From contig NZ_VNHS01000007.1 in assembly GCF_008124765.1 (NCBI RefSeq), positions 124,001 to 188,000 on the forward strand: 64,000 nucleotides of DNA, written 5' to 3'. Position 1 is the stretch's first letter, and the number at the start of each line of letters is the position of its first letter. Below the pieces are notes generated by a model. It had not been told where the DNA came from and made no database searches. It saw only the letters and a program-made list of their open reading frames with translations. Origin of the DNA: Paenibacillus methanolicus (GTDB lineage Bacteria > Bacillota > Bacilli > Paenibacillales > Paenibacillaceae). This document shows positions 46,521 through 54,064 of this stretch, piece by piece. Made by a program: the position numbers and the translations under genes.

Positions 46521-46916
46521 CTATGAGGCTCTCGCGATGTAAAGCGGGTATTCCGCGATCACGTTCTTATGGGAATCGCGCAGGACAATCGGGTAAATCC
46601 CAGGTTGCGTAACAATGATACGGAGCTCCCGCTGCATGTCGACGCCAGGCGGCATACCGGCAGGGCGATAATTGGAAATGTGTTCGATCGGATGGTCGAT
46701 CAGCGTCTCCCCTTCCGGATTGTAGACGGTTAGCATGACCGAGTGACGCGGTTCCGTGCTCAACCACAGCTTGATCCAGACGTGTACGAGCGCGACAGCC
46801 GGATAGGTGTTGACGGCAATGCGGTTTTTGATATTCACGATGGTATGGCACTTCAGCTCTTGATCAAAATCGACTTTCTCGGCTACGACCAATTGTCCGG
46901 TTAATGCGGTTGTCAT
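46521..46916 (-). CDS. Small beta-rich protein, DUF6941-like, last gene of the cysteine-rich-peptide operon
   Basis: It has 131 residues, with no signal or membrane segment. The start of the protein (ALTGQLVVAEKVDFDQELKC, then IVNIKNRIAVNTYPAV) and an alternating hydrophobic pattern (LTVYNPEGETLIDHPIEHIS; IIVTQPGIYPIVLRDSHKNV) resemble DUF6941-type beta-sandwich proteins. The assignment is tentative. ATG 46916 is preceded by gaggtg; an in-frame GTG at 46925 is part of that site. It lies about 50 bases after the preceding operon gene. The role is unknown; an accessory or immunity function for the peptide system is speculation from position. Confidence 0.65.
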   Translation of the reverse strand: MTTALTGQLVVAEKVDFDQELKCHTIVNIKNRIAVNTYPAVALVHVWIKLWLSTEPRHSVMLTVYNPEGETLIDHPIEHISNYRPAGMPPGVDMQRELRIIVTQPGIYPIVLRDSHKNVIAEYPLYIARAS

Positions 46917-46965
46917 GTAGATCACCTCTTTATATGACGGTTCGGAGACGAAACGCCCATCGCCG

Positions 46966-47430
46966 CTAAGAGACGGCGATAGCCTCTTGCCTTGTCTGTT
47001 CCAGAAACAGTTGCTGGTCGGTGTAATAACGGCGTTGATTGCCGATTAATTCGAACACCGTGTAAGGTGAAGAGAGCAGCGCGTGCCAAACTGGATGACA
47101 TGCGGAGGCATCGACGATCCAGGCGCGCGCATCCCAGCTTTTGCGTTTGATTTGACATAGCCAGCCAGGGGCGGTCAACAGGATAACGAACGTCGCAGGA
47201 CCGGAATCCGCTCGCGAAGATAACCATTCGTCCAGTACTTTATAGGCCGGTTGCGCATAATCGATACGAATGACAACGTTGTGGTCGTGAACGGGAATTC
47301 CCTCTTGTGCGAACAGATGATGAAGCAGGGCGGATTCCGATTGTCGCACCTGCTTCTTGTAATGCCACAGAAGCGAAGCGATGCCGATCATTAATGCGCA
47401 GCATGCCAAGAGAACGAGGTCAGCGGTCAT
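46966..47430 (-). CDS. Small membrane-anchored protein of unknown function in the peptide operon
   Basis: It has 154 residues. One N-terminal hydrophobic segment (LVLLACCALMIGIASLLW, about residues 5-22) is followed by a short basic stretch. A ~125-residue domain (HDHNVVIRIDYAQPAYKVLD, ATFVILLTAPGWLCQIKRKS, WIVDASACHPVWHALLSSPY) follows. The strand pattern and the late 'D-S--CHPVWHAL' stretch hint at a degenerate thioredoxin-like fold, but there is no CxxC motif, so this is a guess. Its ATG overlaps the stop codon of the MauE-like gene, so the two are translationally coupled. Confidence 0.65.
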   Translation of the reverse strand: MTADLVLLACCALMIGIASLLWHYKKQVRQSESALLHHLFAQEGIPVHDHNVVIRIDYAQPAYKVLDEWLSSRADSGPATFVILLTAPGWLCQIKRKSWDARAWIVDASACHPVWHALLSSPYTVFELIGNQRRYYTDQQLFLEQTRQEAIAVS

Positions 47431-47957
47431 AGCTCGATTCGCACTTCCTTGCTCCGCGCAAGGCTAGCGTATAGTTGAGCCAGCATGACGCCGCTTGCGA
47501 TAACCGTCACGCCTGCCAGAGCATGCATGGCGGAATCCATCGTATGCGGAATACGTTCCGGCAATAGGAGCCGTACACTGGTTAATGCCATCAGAAGGCC
47601 ATTGCGCAGAACAGGATAGCGATTCAAAGCTTGAATCCGGCCAAAGCAGGAGCAGCTGGAATCCGCATTCTCCTTCAAGCGCCGCTTCCGAAACAACATC
47701 GCGGTAAAAAAGGCGAACAGCAGAAGGGCGAAAAGGTCCTTCCAGATGAACAAAAGCCCGAAGCCGTATAACAAAAATAAGGCGAACTCGGCTGCCAGCA
47801 CGCCGCTTGCCGCCAAGGTGACGAGCCGAATGGGCAGGACGCGGTAAGAAACGATGGATAGGCGAAAGTCGGCAAAGGATGAACCGAGCTTGGAGAAAGC
47901 AGCCAAGAAGAATAGCGCTGCCATAACCATATCGAGCATATAGGCCGCTATGTGCAT
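47427..47957 (-). CDS. MauE/DoxX-like redox-associated membrane protein
   Basis: It has 176 residues with four to five membrane segments (YMLDMVMAALFFLAAFSKLG, LVTLAASGVLAAEFALFLLY, and others). A conserved cytosol- or surface-facing loop holds the cysteine motif SSCSCFGRI between segments three and four, characteristic of MauE-type proteins. MauE in methylamine-oxidising bacteria works with the thioredoxin-like MauD in forming the disulfides of the methylamine dehydrogenase small subunit. Related proteins pair with thioredoxin-like partners elsewhere. Here it sits between a CASC thioredoxin-like gene (33-base gap) and a small membrane protein gene (4-base overlap), in the operon headed by the cysteine-rich peptide. 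A role in electron exchange for disulfide formation is inferred. Confidence 0.82.
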   Translation of the reverse strand: MHIAAYMLDMVMAALFFLAAFSKLGSSFADFRLSIVSYRVLPIRLVTLAASGVLAAEFALFLLYGFGLLFIWKDLFALLLFAFFTAMLFRKRRLKENADSSCSCFGRIQALNRYPVLRNGLLMALTSVRLLLPERIPHTMDSAMHALAGVTVIASGVMLAQLYASLARSKEVRIEL

Positions 47958-47990
47958 GCGATCACCCGCGCGCTCGCTTTCCGCCGCGTG

Positions 47991-48464
47991 CTATACCTCA
48001 TTCGTCTCCTCGACTCGACCGATCAAGGCATGAAGCTCGGGGATCGAGTCCACCACGGCCGCGTTCATGACGTAACCGTCCTCCAGAAAATAAGCGTACG
48101 GCGTCGTGCTGGAACCATATTTCCGCAAGCGCTCCTCCTTGGACATCGTGATGACGGCGAAGGAGAAACCGAAGTGGCTGGCTAGCTCGTTGTTTTCTTC
48201 TTCGGTTCCGCTGCTGACGAGAATGAAAGTTCCCTCGAAGTGATCGGCGAAGGCCGGAAGCTGGGGCAGGAGATCGATGCAGCTGGCACAGCTGAGCGAC
48301 ATGAAACAAACAACCGCGAGCTCGATGGACGCTACATCGATAGATAGCTTCTCCCGGATAAACAGATCGCCCCGAACCGTCCGCTGCTCGCGCTTCTGCT
48401 TATCGGCTTCGTCTTTGGCTAACAGATCGGCATCAAATAAATCACGAAACGAAACTTTGCTCAT
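47991..48464 (-). CDS. Thioredoxin-like protein with CASC motif (MauD/TlpA-like)
   Basis: It has 157 residues. A thioredoxin-fold core carries the redox motif in AVVCFMSLSCASCIDLLPQL (CxxC about residue 59). The cis-Pro region is GSSTTPYAYFLEDGYVMNAA. The first ~45 residues are charged and lack a signal peptide or clear membrane anchor, so cytoplasmic or membrane-peripheral location is possible. The ATG at 48464 lies inside the 3' end of the ABC transporter gene (23-base overlap), with aaggag upstream. It is expected to act with the MauE-like protein on thiols of the operon's peptide or of the exporter complex; this is inference. Confidence 0.8.
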   Translation of the reverse strand: MSKVSFRDLFDADLLAKDEADKQKREQRTVRGDLFIREKLSIDVASIELAVVCFMSLSCASCIDLLPQLPAFADHFEGTFILVSSGTEEENNELASHFGFSFAVITMSKEERLRKYGSSTTPYAYFLEDGYVMNAAVVDSIPELHALIGRVEETNEV

Positions 48465-50211
48465 GAACCTTCTCTCCTTCAGCGAGGCGTTGTTTGTTCC
48501 ACATGTCGAAATACCTTCCCTTCGCGCGCAGCAGCTGCTGGTGGCTTCCTCGTTCCAATATGCGGCCGTTATGCATCACGATAATTTGCTGGGCCATCGA
48601 GGCAACGGACAGATTATGGGTGACCATGACGGTTGTTCTTCCTCCGCGCTCCGCGATAATTTGTTGGATCAAATTCATCTCGGTCATCGGATCAAGCTCC
48701 GATGTCGCTTCATCAAGCAGCAAGTAAGGGGAATCCTTGTACAGCGCCCTGGCGATCGCGATGCGCTGCCATTGTCCGCCGGACAGCTGGCGTCCGCCTT
48801 GCAGGCTGTTGCCTAACACGGTATCGAGCTCGTCATGGAGATCGTTCGGGACCAACATCGGATAGGACCGAATAAGCCGCTTGACTCGAGCTCGAATTTC
48901 TTCAGTCGGATGGGCGAGCGCAATATTCTCAACAATCGAGAACGGATATTTCATATAGTCCTGATTGACCACCGATACTTGCCGGAACCAATAGCGGGGC
49001 TCGTAGTCATGAATATCGCGGTCATTGAGATGCAGCGTGCCCGGTTCGACGGCATGGAGTCCCAACAATATTTTCGCTAACGTCGATTTGCCGGATCCGT
49101 TCTCGCCGACAATGGCAATGACATCGCCCTTCATCATGTGGAGGCTTATATCGGCCAATGCAGGTCGAGCCGCGTTCGGGTAGGCGAAGTTCAGCTCATG
49201 CAGCGAGACGCTAGTTACAGCATCGGGCTGCAAGTTAGCTTGCTTGGGCTGGGGGACATACGTATTCAAGAAGGTTTTGAAGTTGCGGGTCGCGATCGGA
49301 ATCTGGTTGAAAATGCGGGAGTTCGCGGCGATCATCGTGATCGAACTAAAGACGGTCATAGCGGCTGTCGACAGCGCTGCAAAGTCGCCCACGCTTAATG
49401 AGTTAGCCGCGAGTTGTTTGAAAAAAAGGAGCTCTGTCAGTAAAAAGCCGGTCGGCTGAAATACCATGGCGACGCTTCGCATCTTGAATTCGCCGTTTTT
49501 GAGCTTTACTGTTTTGCGAATAACCGCTTCGGCCGCTTCCGCCCATCTTCGCAGCAGGTAGAGACGACTGCCGAAGATCATCGTTTCTTTCAACGCTTGC
49601 GGCTGCAAAATGAGGTCGGAGGCCAGCATGGACTCAATCTGATGCTGCGCTACCGTGTGAAAATATCGCTCCAACCATAAGGCGGTCCGTAATTCCACCC
49701 AGAAGAGGGGGAGCGAGAAAACGAGTAGAACGACTCCGGCCAGCCAGCTGTACGTCAGAATGAGGTAGCCGTAGACGCCAAGAATGAGGACCTGCTGAAC
49801 CAATCCGATAATCGAAGAGATGGATTGCTCGATTTGGTTCAAGCTGTTCTTCAGCGTCGTGATGTCGTGACGAAAAGCGGGCGTTTCGACTTGCGTAATG
49901 CAGGTGGGCTGTATCGAACCATACAGGTGATGCTCCAGCCGATTATGGATGCGAAGCGACAAGCGCGCCTGTACGAGCCTGGAACCTTCGCTTAGGATGA
50001 GATCCGTTGCTTTCAACAGAGCCAATAGTAAAGCTACCCAAGCCAGATCGCTCCATATGGGATGGGCCGCGATTTGATCGAATAGACGTTTGTTCAGATG
50101 AAAGGTAAGCCAGCCTACCGTCGGTTGTATAGCCAGCAGAACAATCACGAAACTCGCGTTAAGGATCGAGCCTTGAATCATAATTCGGATCCATTGAAGA
50201 GACGACGTCAT
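48442..50211 (-). CDS. ABC exporter, fused membrane and ATPase domains (half-transporter)
   Basis: It has 589 residues: an N-terminal membrane domain with about six helices (residues 10-310), then an ATPase domain. The ATPase domain has Walker A GENGSGKST, Q-loop VVNQDYMKYPFS, signature LSGGQWQRIAIARAL, Walker B YLLLDEATSELD and the H-loop VMVTHNLS. There is no N-terminal C39 peptidase domain, so if it exports the 45-residue peptide it does not remove a double-glycine leader itself. This agrees with the peptide showing no leader. It overlaps both neighbours (4 bases upstream, 23 downstream), placing it firmly in the operon. Homodimer function is expected. Import or self-protection export is an alternative. 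Confidence 0.9.
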   Translation of the reverse strand: MTSSLQWIRIMIQGSILNASFVIVLLAIQPTVGWLTFHLNKRLFDQIAAHPIWSDLAWVALLLALLKATDLILSEGSRLVQARLSLRIHNRLEHHLYGSIQPTCITQVETPAFRHDITTLKNSLNQIEQSISSIIGLVQQVLILGVYGYLILTYSWLAGVVLLVFSLPLFWVELRTALWLERYFHTVAQHQIESMLASDLILQPQALKETMIFGSRLYLLRRWAEAAEAVIRKTVKLKNGEFKMRSVAMVFQPTGFLLTELLFFKQLAANSLSVGDFAALSTAAMTVFSSITMIAANSRIFNQIPIATRNFKTFLNTYVPQPKQANLQPDAVTSVSLHELNFAYPNAARPALADISLHMMKGDVIAIVGENGSGKSTLAKILLGLHAVEPGTLHLNDRDIHDYEPRYWFRQVSVVNQDYMKYPFSIVENIALAHPTEEIRARVKRLIRSYPMLVPNDLHDELDTVLGNSLQGGRQLSGGQWQRIAIARALYKDSPYLLLDEATSELDPMTEMNLIQQIIAERGGRTTVMVTHNLSVASMAQQIIVMHNGRILERGSHQQLLRAKGRYFDMWNKQRLAEGEKVHEQSFVS

Positions 50212-50630
50212 CCGACAACGGAGTGAAACATGCGGAATGGAGCGGCGATAATGTCCAAGTGACCGGGCTCGCTGCAGCTGTAGTGGGAAATGAGCTGCCC
50301 TTCCGAATTAACGCCGTATGCCCAAGGAAATCCGTAGCCTTTCATGTCGTGGTCAACGCTGGCCTCGATCCTATAGAGGCGGACAGGCGCGGAGAAGGCT
50401 TGTTTGGCAAGTTCTAATTTGTCTTCGGAGGTATCCATAAGGACGATGAGCTTGTAGTCCGGGCGCTCGGCGGCAAACCGGTCGATCTCGTCGAAGGCCG
50501 GCAGGCAAACGGCGCAGTCCGTGCTGACCATTGCAATTAACAAGTAATCCTCCAGAAGCGAGTACAGCTTGATTCCAGCGGACAACGTAACATCCGGAAT
50601 GTAATCTCCGATTTGGATATGAGTTCGCAT
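50208..50630 (-). CDS. Thioredoxin-like protein with CAVC motif (TlpA/peroxiredoxin-like)
   Basis: It has 140 residues. Thioredoxin-fold features are a short N-terminal strand (IQIGDYIPDVTL), the redox site in LIAMVSTDCAVCLPAFDEID (CxxC about residue 39), and a cis-Pro-like GYGFPWAYGVNSEGQLISHY stretch. No signal peptide or transmembrane segment is visible. AAGGAG 7 bases before ATG 50630 is good. It is the first gene after the cysteine-rich peptide (about 120 bases, with a long hairpin between) and overlaps the ABC exporter gene by 4 bases. With a second thioredoxin-like protein and a MauE-like protein, the operon appears devoted to thiol chemistry. Confidence 0.8.
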   Translation of the reverse strand: MRTHIQIGDYIPDVTLSAGIKLYSLLEDYLLIAMVSTDCAVCLPAFDEIDRFAAERPDYKLIVLMDTSEDKLELAKQAFSAPVRLYRIEASVDHDMKGYGFPWAYGVNSEGQLISHYSCSEPGHLDIIAAPFRMFHSVVG

Positions 50631-50670
50631 CGAACGGCTCCTTGAGCTTTAGTTATGTATAAAAGCCTAG

Positions 50671-50720
50671 ATGCGGACTGCTGAATGCGCTTACAAAAAC
50701 AAGGGTCCAGCAGTCCGCAT
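50671..50720 (-). terminator. Hairpin between the cysteine-rich peptide gene and the rest of its operon (attenuator-like)
   Basis: A perfect 13-bp inverted repeat (atgcggactgctg with cagcagtccgcat) has a 24-base loop. Read on the minus strand it comes about 33 bases after the peptide stop and is followed only by a short T-rich stretch (ggcttttat). It looks like a partial terminator or an mRNA-stabilising hairpin, which would give more peptide than downstream products. Confidence 0.65.
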
Positions 50721-50752
50721 TGGTAAGAGATGTTAGGTTAGAAGACTAGCGA

Positions 50753-50890
50753 TTAGCAAACACAACCGTTAAAAGTCGTACAAGTGCTGCCGCTTTGCGC
50801 GCAAACCAGGTATTGCGCTTTACTACCGTATCTGTCGCATTGTTGAGAAGAGCAGCTTGTAAACTCTCGAATGCATCCGGAACATGACAT
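50753..50890 (-). CDS. 45-residue cysteine-rich peptide (8 Cys), candidate secreted disulfide-rich peptide
   Basis: The ORF of 45 codons begins MSCSGCIREFTSCSSQQCDR and ends TCTTFNGCVC. Cysteines are at 3, 6, 13, 18, 30, 37, 43 and 45, enough for four disulfides. Ser, Thr and Gln are abundant and no hydrophobic signal or double-glycine leader is seen. The ribosome binding site is excellent: aaaggaggtg 7 bases before ATG 50890, better than most in the window. A TTGACA promoter lies about 110 bases upstream. Downstream genes on the same strand encode two thioredoxin-like proteins, an ABC exporter and a MauE-like protein. By composition it resembles leaderless, disulfide-rich bacteriocins such as laterosporulin, but I see no sequence match; a redox-cofactor or metal-binding peptide is possible. 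Confidence 0.75.
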   Translation of the reverse strand: MSCSGCIREFTSCSSQQCDRYGSKAQYLVCAQSGSTCTTFNGCVC

Positions 50891-50975
50891 TATGTTTCAC
50901 CTCCTTTGCAGAATGATGGGATTGGAATTAAAATGCTCTTTTTGTTAAAAAATGTTTCTTATGAGCGCAATATCC

Positions 50976-51004
50976 ACATTAAATAATTGGAAGTTTTCTG
51001 TCAA
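50976..51004 (-). promoter_or_regulatory. Promoter of the cysteine-rich peptide operon
   Basis: On the minus strand there is a perfect -35 TTGACA (50999-51004), a 17-base spacer, and a -10 TAATGT (50976-50981, a weak match). The leader to the peptide ATG is about 80 bases. Confidence 0.55.
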
Positions 51005-51135
51005 TATAATTTCTATAAATAGTATTTTGTAACTATATTGTGTCTTATTTCCTACCTTACTTCCGGCCAATAGAGTTGAGGTTTCCACAAATGCACTGTC
51101 AATAAATTCGGATGATATGAAGTCGGTAACCGCAA

Positions 51136-51163
51136 TTGACAATTTAAAGTAATTTGGTAGAAT
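51136..51163 (+). promoter_or_regulatory. Promoter of the first tandem binding-protein gene
   Basis: TTGACA (51136-51141), a 16-base spacer, and TAGAAT (51158-51163). The same arrangement, in similar surrounding sequence, precedes the paralogous gene at 52645. Confidence 0.7.
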
Positions 51164-51196
51164 CTAGCTATATTTATATAACATGGGGGGCAATGG

Positions 51197-52549
51197 ATGA
51201 GGTTATCAAAAGGGGTTCTTACGTCACTTATGTTCGTTTCCGCCATTCTCGTTCAAGGATGTAGCGGCGACGACTCCTTTAATCCAGAGGAACCAGAGAA
51301 GCTGAAGGTGATGTATTTTGATGAGGATACGTTCAATCAGAAATACGGCCAATTGATTTATTCGAAGTTCCCGAATCTCGAGATTGAAATCGTAGCGACC
51401 CAACCGATCTTTACGGATAGCGTCGTTAATATGGAACAGGCGTACAGGGATGTAGTGGAGAAAGAAAATCCCGACGTAATCTTGATGAACACGTTGACGC
51501 AATATAGCGAACTTATTGAGAAGAACAAATTGATGGACATGGAACCGATGCTGCTGGAGGAGGACTTCAAGAGCGCCGATCTGCTGCCGGCTTCCTTGCA
51601 GCTGTTAAGGGAGCAGGGCGGCGGCAAATTGTACGGGATCGCGCCGTTCTTTTCCACTAAAGTCCTGTATTACAATAAAGATCTGTTCGACCAATACAAG
51701 GTGCCGCTCCCGACTAAGAGCATGACTTGGCCGGAAGTGATCGAACTGGCGCAACGGTTCCCGACGACGGGTAGCGAGGAAGATCGGGTTTACGGGTTTG
51801 CGATGCATGTTTTGCTGTCTGACCTCGGGTCGGCCATCGGAGAGACGTTAGGACTTCGTCTTACCGACTCGGCTGGCAAGAAGGTAACCGTTCAAAGTGA
51901 GGGATGGAAGCAAGTTTACAAAATGGCCGTGGATGCCCAGAAGTCGGGAGCGTTCTATTTCCCAGGTACTCCAAAATCAACGCAAAGCATAGAAGAGTCT
52001 CTCAATAGAGACAAGTTCATTATCGGCAAAGCCGCGATGGGAATTGAAGATTTTTATCTTGCTAATAGAATGAAGATGAATGCGACACGTGTGAAGAAGT
52101 TCAACTGGGGGTGGCTCACCGAGCCCTACGATCCCGCTAATCCCGATGTCTCCTCCTCGTTCTATCTTACTGAAATCTATGGGGTCAACGCGGATTCGGC
52201 CAACAAGGAGGCGGCCTGGCAGCTTGTGAAGTATATGAACGGGGATGAGACCGCGAAGCTGTTATCACGATCCCACTATGGAAGCTTGATGACCCGGACG
52301 CAATACAACCAGTCCGATGAAGGCTTCAATTTTGATTCTTTCTATTCGCTTCAGCCTCCTAGAGGTCCGGAGTTTTTTAAGTACAATCTATTCAACTTTG
52401 CCAGATCGTTAAGAGAGCTTACGGATCAAGAGCTGAAAGCAGTCGCGAAGGGCAGCAAGAGCCTGGACGAGGCGATCACGACGATTCAGAACGAAGGGCA
52501 GCTCGAGCTGGATATGGCGAACAAGAGGATGGCGGAGGCTGATAAATAG
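51197..52549 (+). CDS. Solute-binding lipoprotein, tandem paralogue 1 (no permease nearby)
   Basis: It has 450 residues. The lipoprotein signal ends ILVQGCSGDDSF. The mature protein fits family-1 sugar-binding proteins (ENPDVILMNTLTQYSELIEK, KVLYYNKDLFDQYKVPLPTK, TWPEVIELAQRFPTTGSEED, AWQLVKYMNGDETAKLLSRS), though it is divergent from the LplA proteins in this window. The next gene is a close paralogue in the same orientation; no permease gene is on this strand. ggggggc precedes ATG 51197. Base composition is lower in GC than the neighbouring operons. It diverges from the cysteine-rich-peptide operon; whether they are functionally linked is open. Confidence 0.85.
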   Translation: MRLSKGVLTSLMFVSAILVQGCSGDDSFNPEEPEKLKVMYFDEDTFNQKYGQLIYSKFPNLEIEIVATQPIFTDSVVNMEQAYRDVVEKENPDVILMNTLTQYSELIEKNKLMDMEPMLLEEDFKSADLLPASLQLLREQGGGKLYGIAPFFSTKVLYYNKDLFDQYKVPLPTKSMTWPEVIELAQRFPTTGSEEDRVYGFAMHVLLSDLGSAIGETLGLRLTDSAGKKVTVQSEGWKQVYKMAVDAQKSGAFYFPGTPKSTQSIEESLNRDKFIIGKAAMGIEDFYLANRMKMNATRVKKFNWGWLTEPYDPANPDVSSSFYLTEIYGVNADSANKEAAWQLVKYMNGDETAKLLSRSHYGSLMTRTQYNQSDEGFNFDSFYSLQPPRGPEFFKYNLFNFARSLRELTDQELKAVAKGSKSLDEAITTIQNEGQLELDMANKRMAEADK

Positions 52550-52584
52550 AAGAAGTATGCGATTTCTTCTTCATTGATCATGAA

Positions 52585-52611
52585 TTGATAATTTGTGGAA
52601 TCCGGTAGAAT
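52585..52611 (+). promoter_or_regulatory. Promoter of the second tandem binding-protein gene
   Basis: TTGATA (52585-52590), a 15-base spacer, and TAGAAT (52606-52611). It resembles the promoter of the upstream paralogue (shared ccggtagaat/ttggtagaat and tagct context), so the duplication included the promoter. Confidence 0.55.
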
Positions 52612-52644
52612 ATAGCTGTAATTATATGAAATGGGAGGTCAAGG

Positions 52645-54000
52645 ATGAAGGGCTCAAAAAGGGGGATAGCATCGCTTTTGGTCATTTCGTCTATGCTTAT
52701 TCAAGGCTGTAGCGGCGAAGACTCTTTTGAAGCAGATGAAGCAGGGCAGCTGAAGGTCATGTATGTTAATGAGGATAACTTCAGTCAGCTGTATGGCAAT
52801 TCGTTTAATTTGAAGTTTCCCAATATTGAGATCGAAGTCGTAGAAGTTTCATCGCTCGCGGGAGGCGGCAATGCAGATACGGCGTTTCATGATCTGATCG
52901 AGAAGGAAAATCCCGATGTGATCTTAATGAGCGGGGTCTCTCAATACAGCGAGCTTGTCGAGAAGAACACCTTATTGGATTTGGAGCCGATGCTGCTGGA
53001 AGAGGACTTCAAGAGCGCCGATCTGCTGCCGGCTTCCTTGCAGTTGTTAAGAGAGAAGGGCGACGGCAAATTATACGGGATATCGCCGTACTTTTCCGCC
53101 AATGCCCTGTATTATAACAAAGACCTGTTCGACAACTATAAGATACCGATTCCGACCACGAGCATGACCTGGCCGGAAGTCATCGAACTGGCGAAGCGGT
53201 TCCCGACGACAGGCAGTGAAGAAGAGCGGATTTACGGGTTCACGATGGATGAGAATTTGTCTAGCCTCGGGTTTACGATCGGGGATACGACAGGATATCG
53301 ATACACCGATGCGCTCGGCAAGCAGGTCACCATTCAAACCGATGGATGGAAGCAGGCTTTCGGCATGGCCGTAGATGCTCAGAAGTCGGGGGCATTCTAT
53401 TTCCCGGGCGATCTGGATTATTCGCAGCTAAACTTTGACGAGTATTTGGATTCAGACTTGTTCTTCTCCGGCAAATCCGCGATGACGATTAAAAGAACTT
53501 CTTACGCCGGAAGCATGAAGGTGTATGAAACGCTTGGGAAGAAGCCGGTCAATTGGAGCTGGCTCACGGAACCTTTCGATCCGGCCAACCCCGACGTTTC
53601 CTCCTCGTTCGCCCTAACCGAAATCTATGGAATCCATGCCAATTCAGCTAATAAGAAGGCGGCCTGGCAGCTTGTGAAGCATATTAACGGGGATACGACC
53701 GCGAAGCTGCTCTCGAGATCCAGCAACGGAAACTTAATGACCCGGACTCAATACAACACGTCCGATGAAGGCATCCTTTATGATCCCTTCTATACGCTGC
53801 AGCCTAGAGGCCAGTCGATGCATATGAACACGCTGAGCGATTTTAATAGGTCGATCAGACAGCTTGCGGGCAAAGAGCTGCAGGCGGTCGTATCCGGCAG
53901 CAAAAATCTGGACGAGGCCATGACGTCCATTCAGAACGAGGGACAGCTCGAGCTGGATCGGACGAACAAGCAGTTGGCGGAGGCGGATAAGACGAAATAG
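52645..54000 (+). CDS. Solute-binding lipoprotein, tandem paralogue 2 (no permease nearby)
   Basis: It has 451 residues, collinear with the gene at 51197. The signal ends MLIQGCSGEDSF, and long stretches are near-identical (LDLEPMLLEEDFKSADLLPA, TWPEVIELAKRFPTTGSEEE, NPDVSSS, AMTSIQNEGQLELDRTNKQL). Differences cluster in the N-terminal lobe (residues ~30-80) and around residues 200-300, which probably face the ligand. The two proteins may therefore bind different solutes or signals. gggaggtc precedes ATG 52645. A terminator follows. Confidence 0.85.
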   Translation: MKGSKRGIASLLVISSMLIQGCSGEDSFEADEAGQLKVMYVNEDNFSQLYGNSFNLKFPNIEIEVVEVSSLAGGGNADTAFHDLIEKENPDVILMSGVSQYSELVEKNTLLDLEPMLLEEDFKSADLLPASLQLLREKGDGKLYGISPYFSANALYYNKDLFDNYKIPIPTTSMTWPEVIELAKRFPTTGSEEERIYGFTMDENLSSLGFTIGDTTGYRYTDALGKQVTIQTDGWKQAFGMAVDAQKSGAFYFPGDLDYSQLNFDEYLDSDLFFSGKSAMTIKRTSYAGSMKVYETLGKKPVNWSWLTEPFDPANPDVSSSFALTEIYGIHANSANKKAAWQLVKHINGDTTAKLLSRSSNGNLMTRTQYNTSDEGILYDPFYTLQPRGQSMHMNTLSDFNRSIRQLAGKELQAVVSGSKNLDEAMTSIQNEGQLELDRTNKQLAEADKTK

Positions 54001-54016
54001 TTGGCAAGTAAAAATG

Positions 54017-54062
54017 AAATGGCAGCCCTGGTCGGAAAACCGATTGAGGCTGCCATTTTTGT
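54017..54062 (+). terminator. Terminator after the tandem binding-protein genes
   Basis: The stem aaatggcagcc with ggctgccattt encloses a small inner tcgg-aaaa-ccga hairpin and runs into TTTTTG. Confidence 0.85.
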
Positions 54063-54064
54063 TC

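Larger units (their letters stand above)
50891..51196. promoter_or_regulatory. AT-rich divergent region between the peptide operon and the tandem binding-protein genes
   Basis: This 306-base region is clearly richer in A+T than its surroundings. It holds one recognisable promoter for each direction (listed separately) and no further gene. The sequence between the two promoters (about 51005-51135) shows no clear operator. Confidence 0.5.

Noticed and set aside
50753..50890. Lanthipeptide, sactipeptide or SCIFF-type precursor
   Set aside because: No LanB/C/M, radical-SAM or C39 peptidase gene is in the operon, and the peptide has no leader region; a disulfide-rich product fits the neighbours better.
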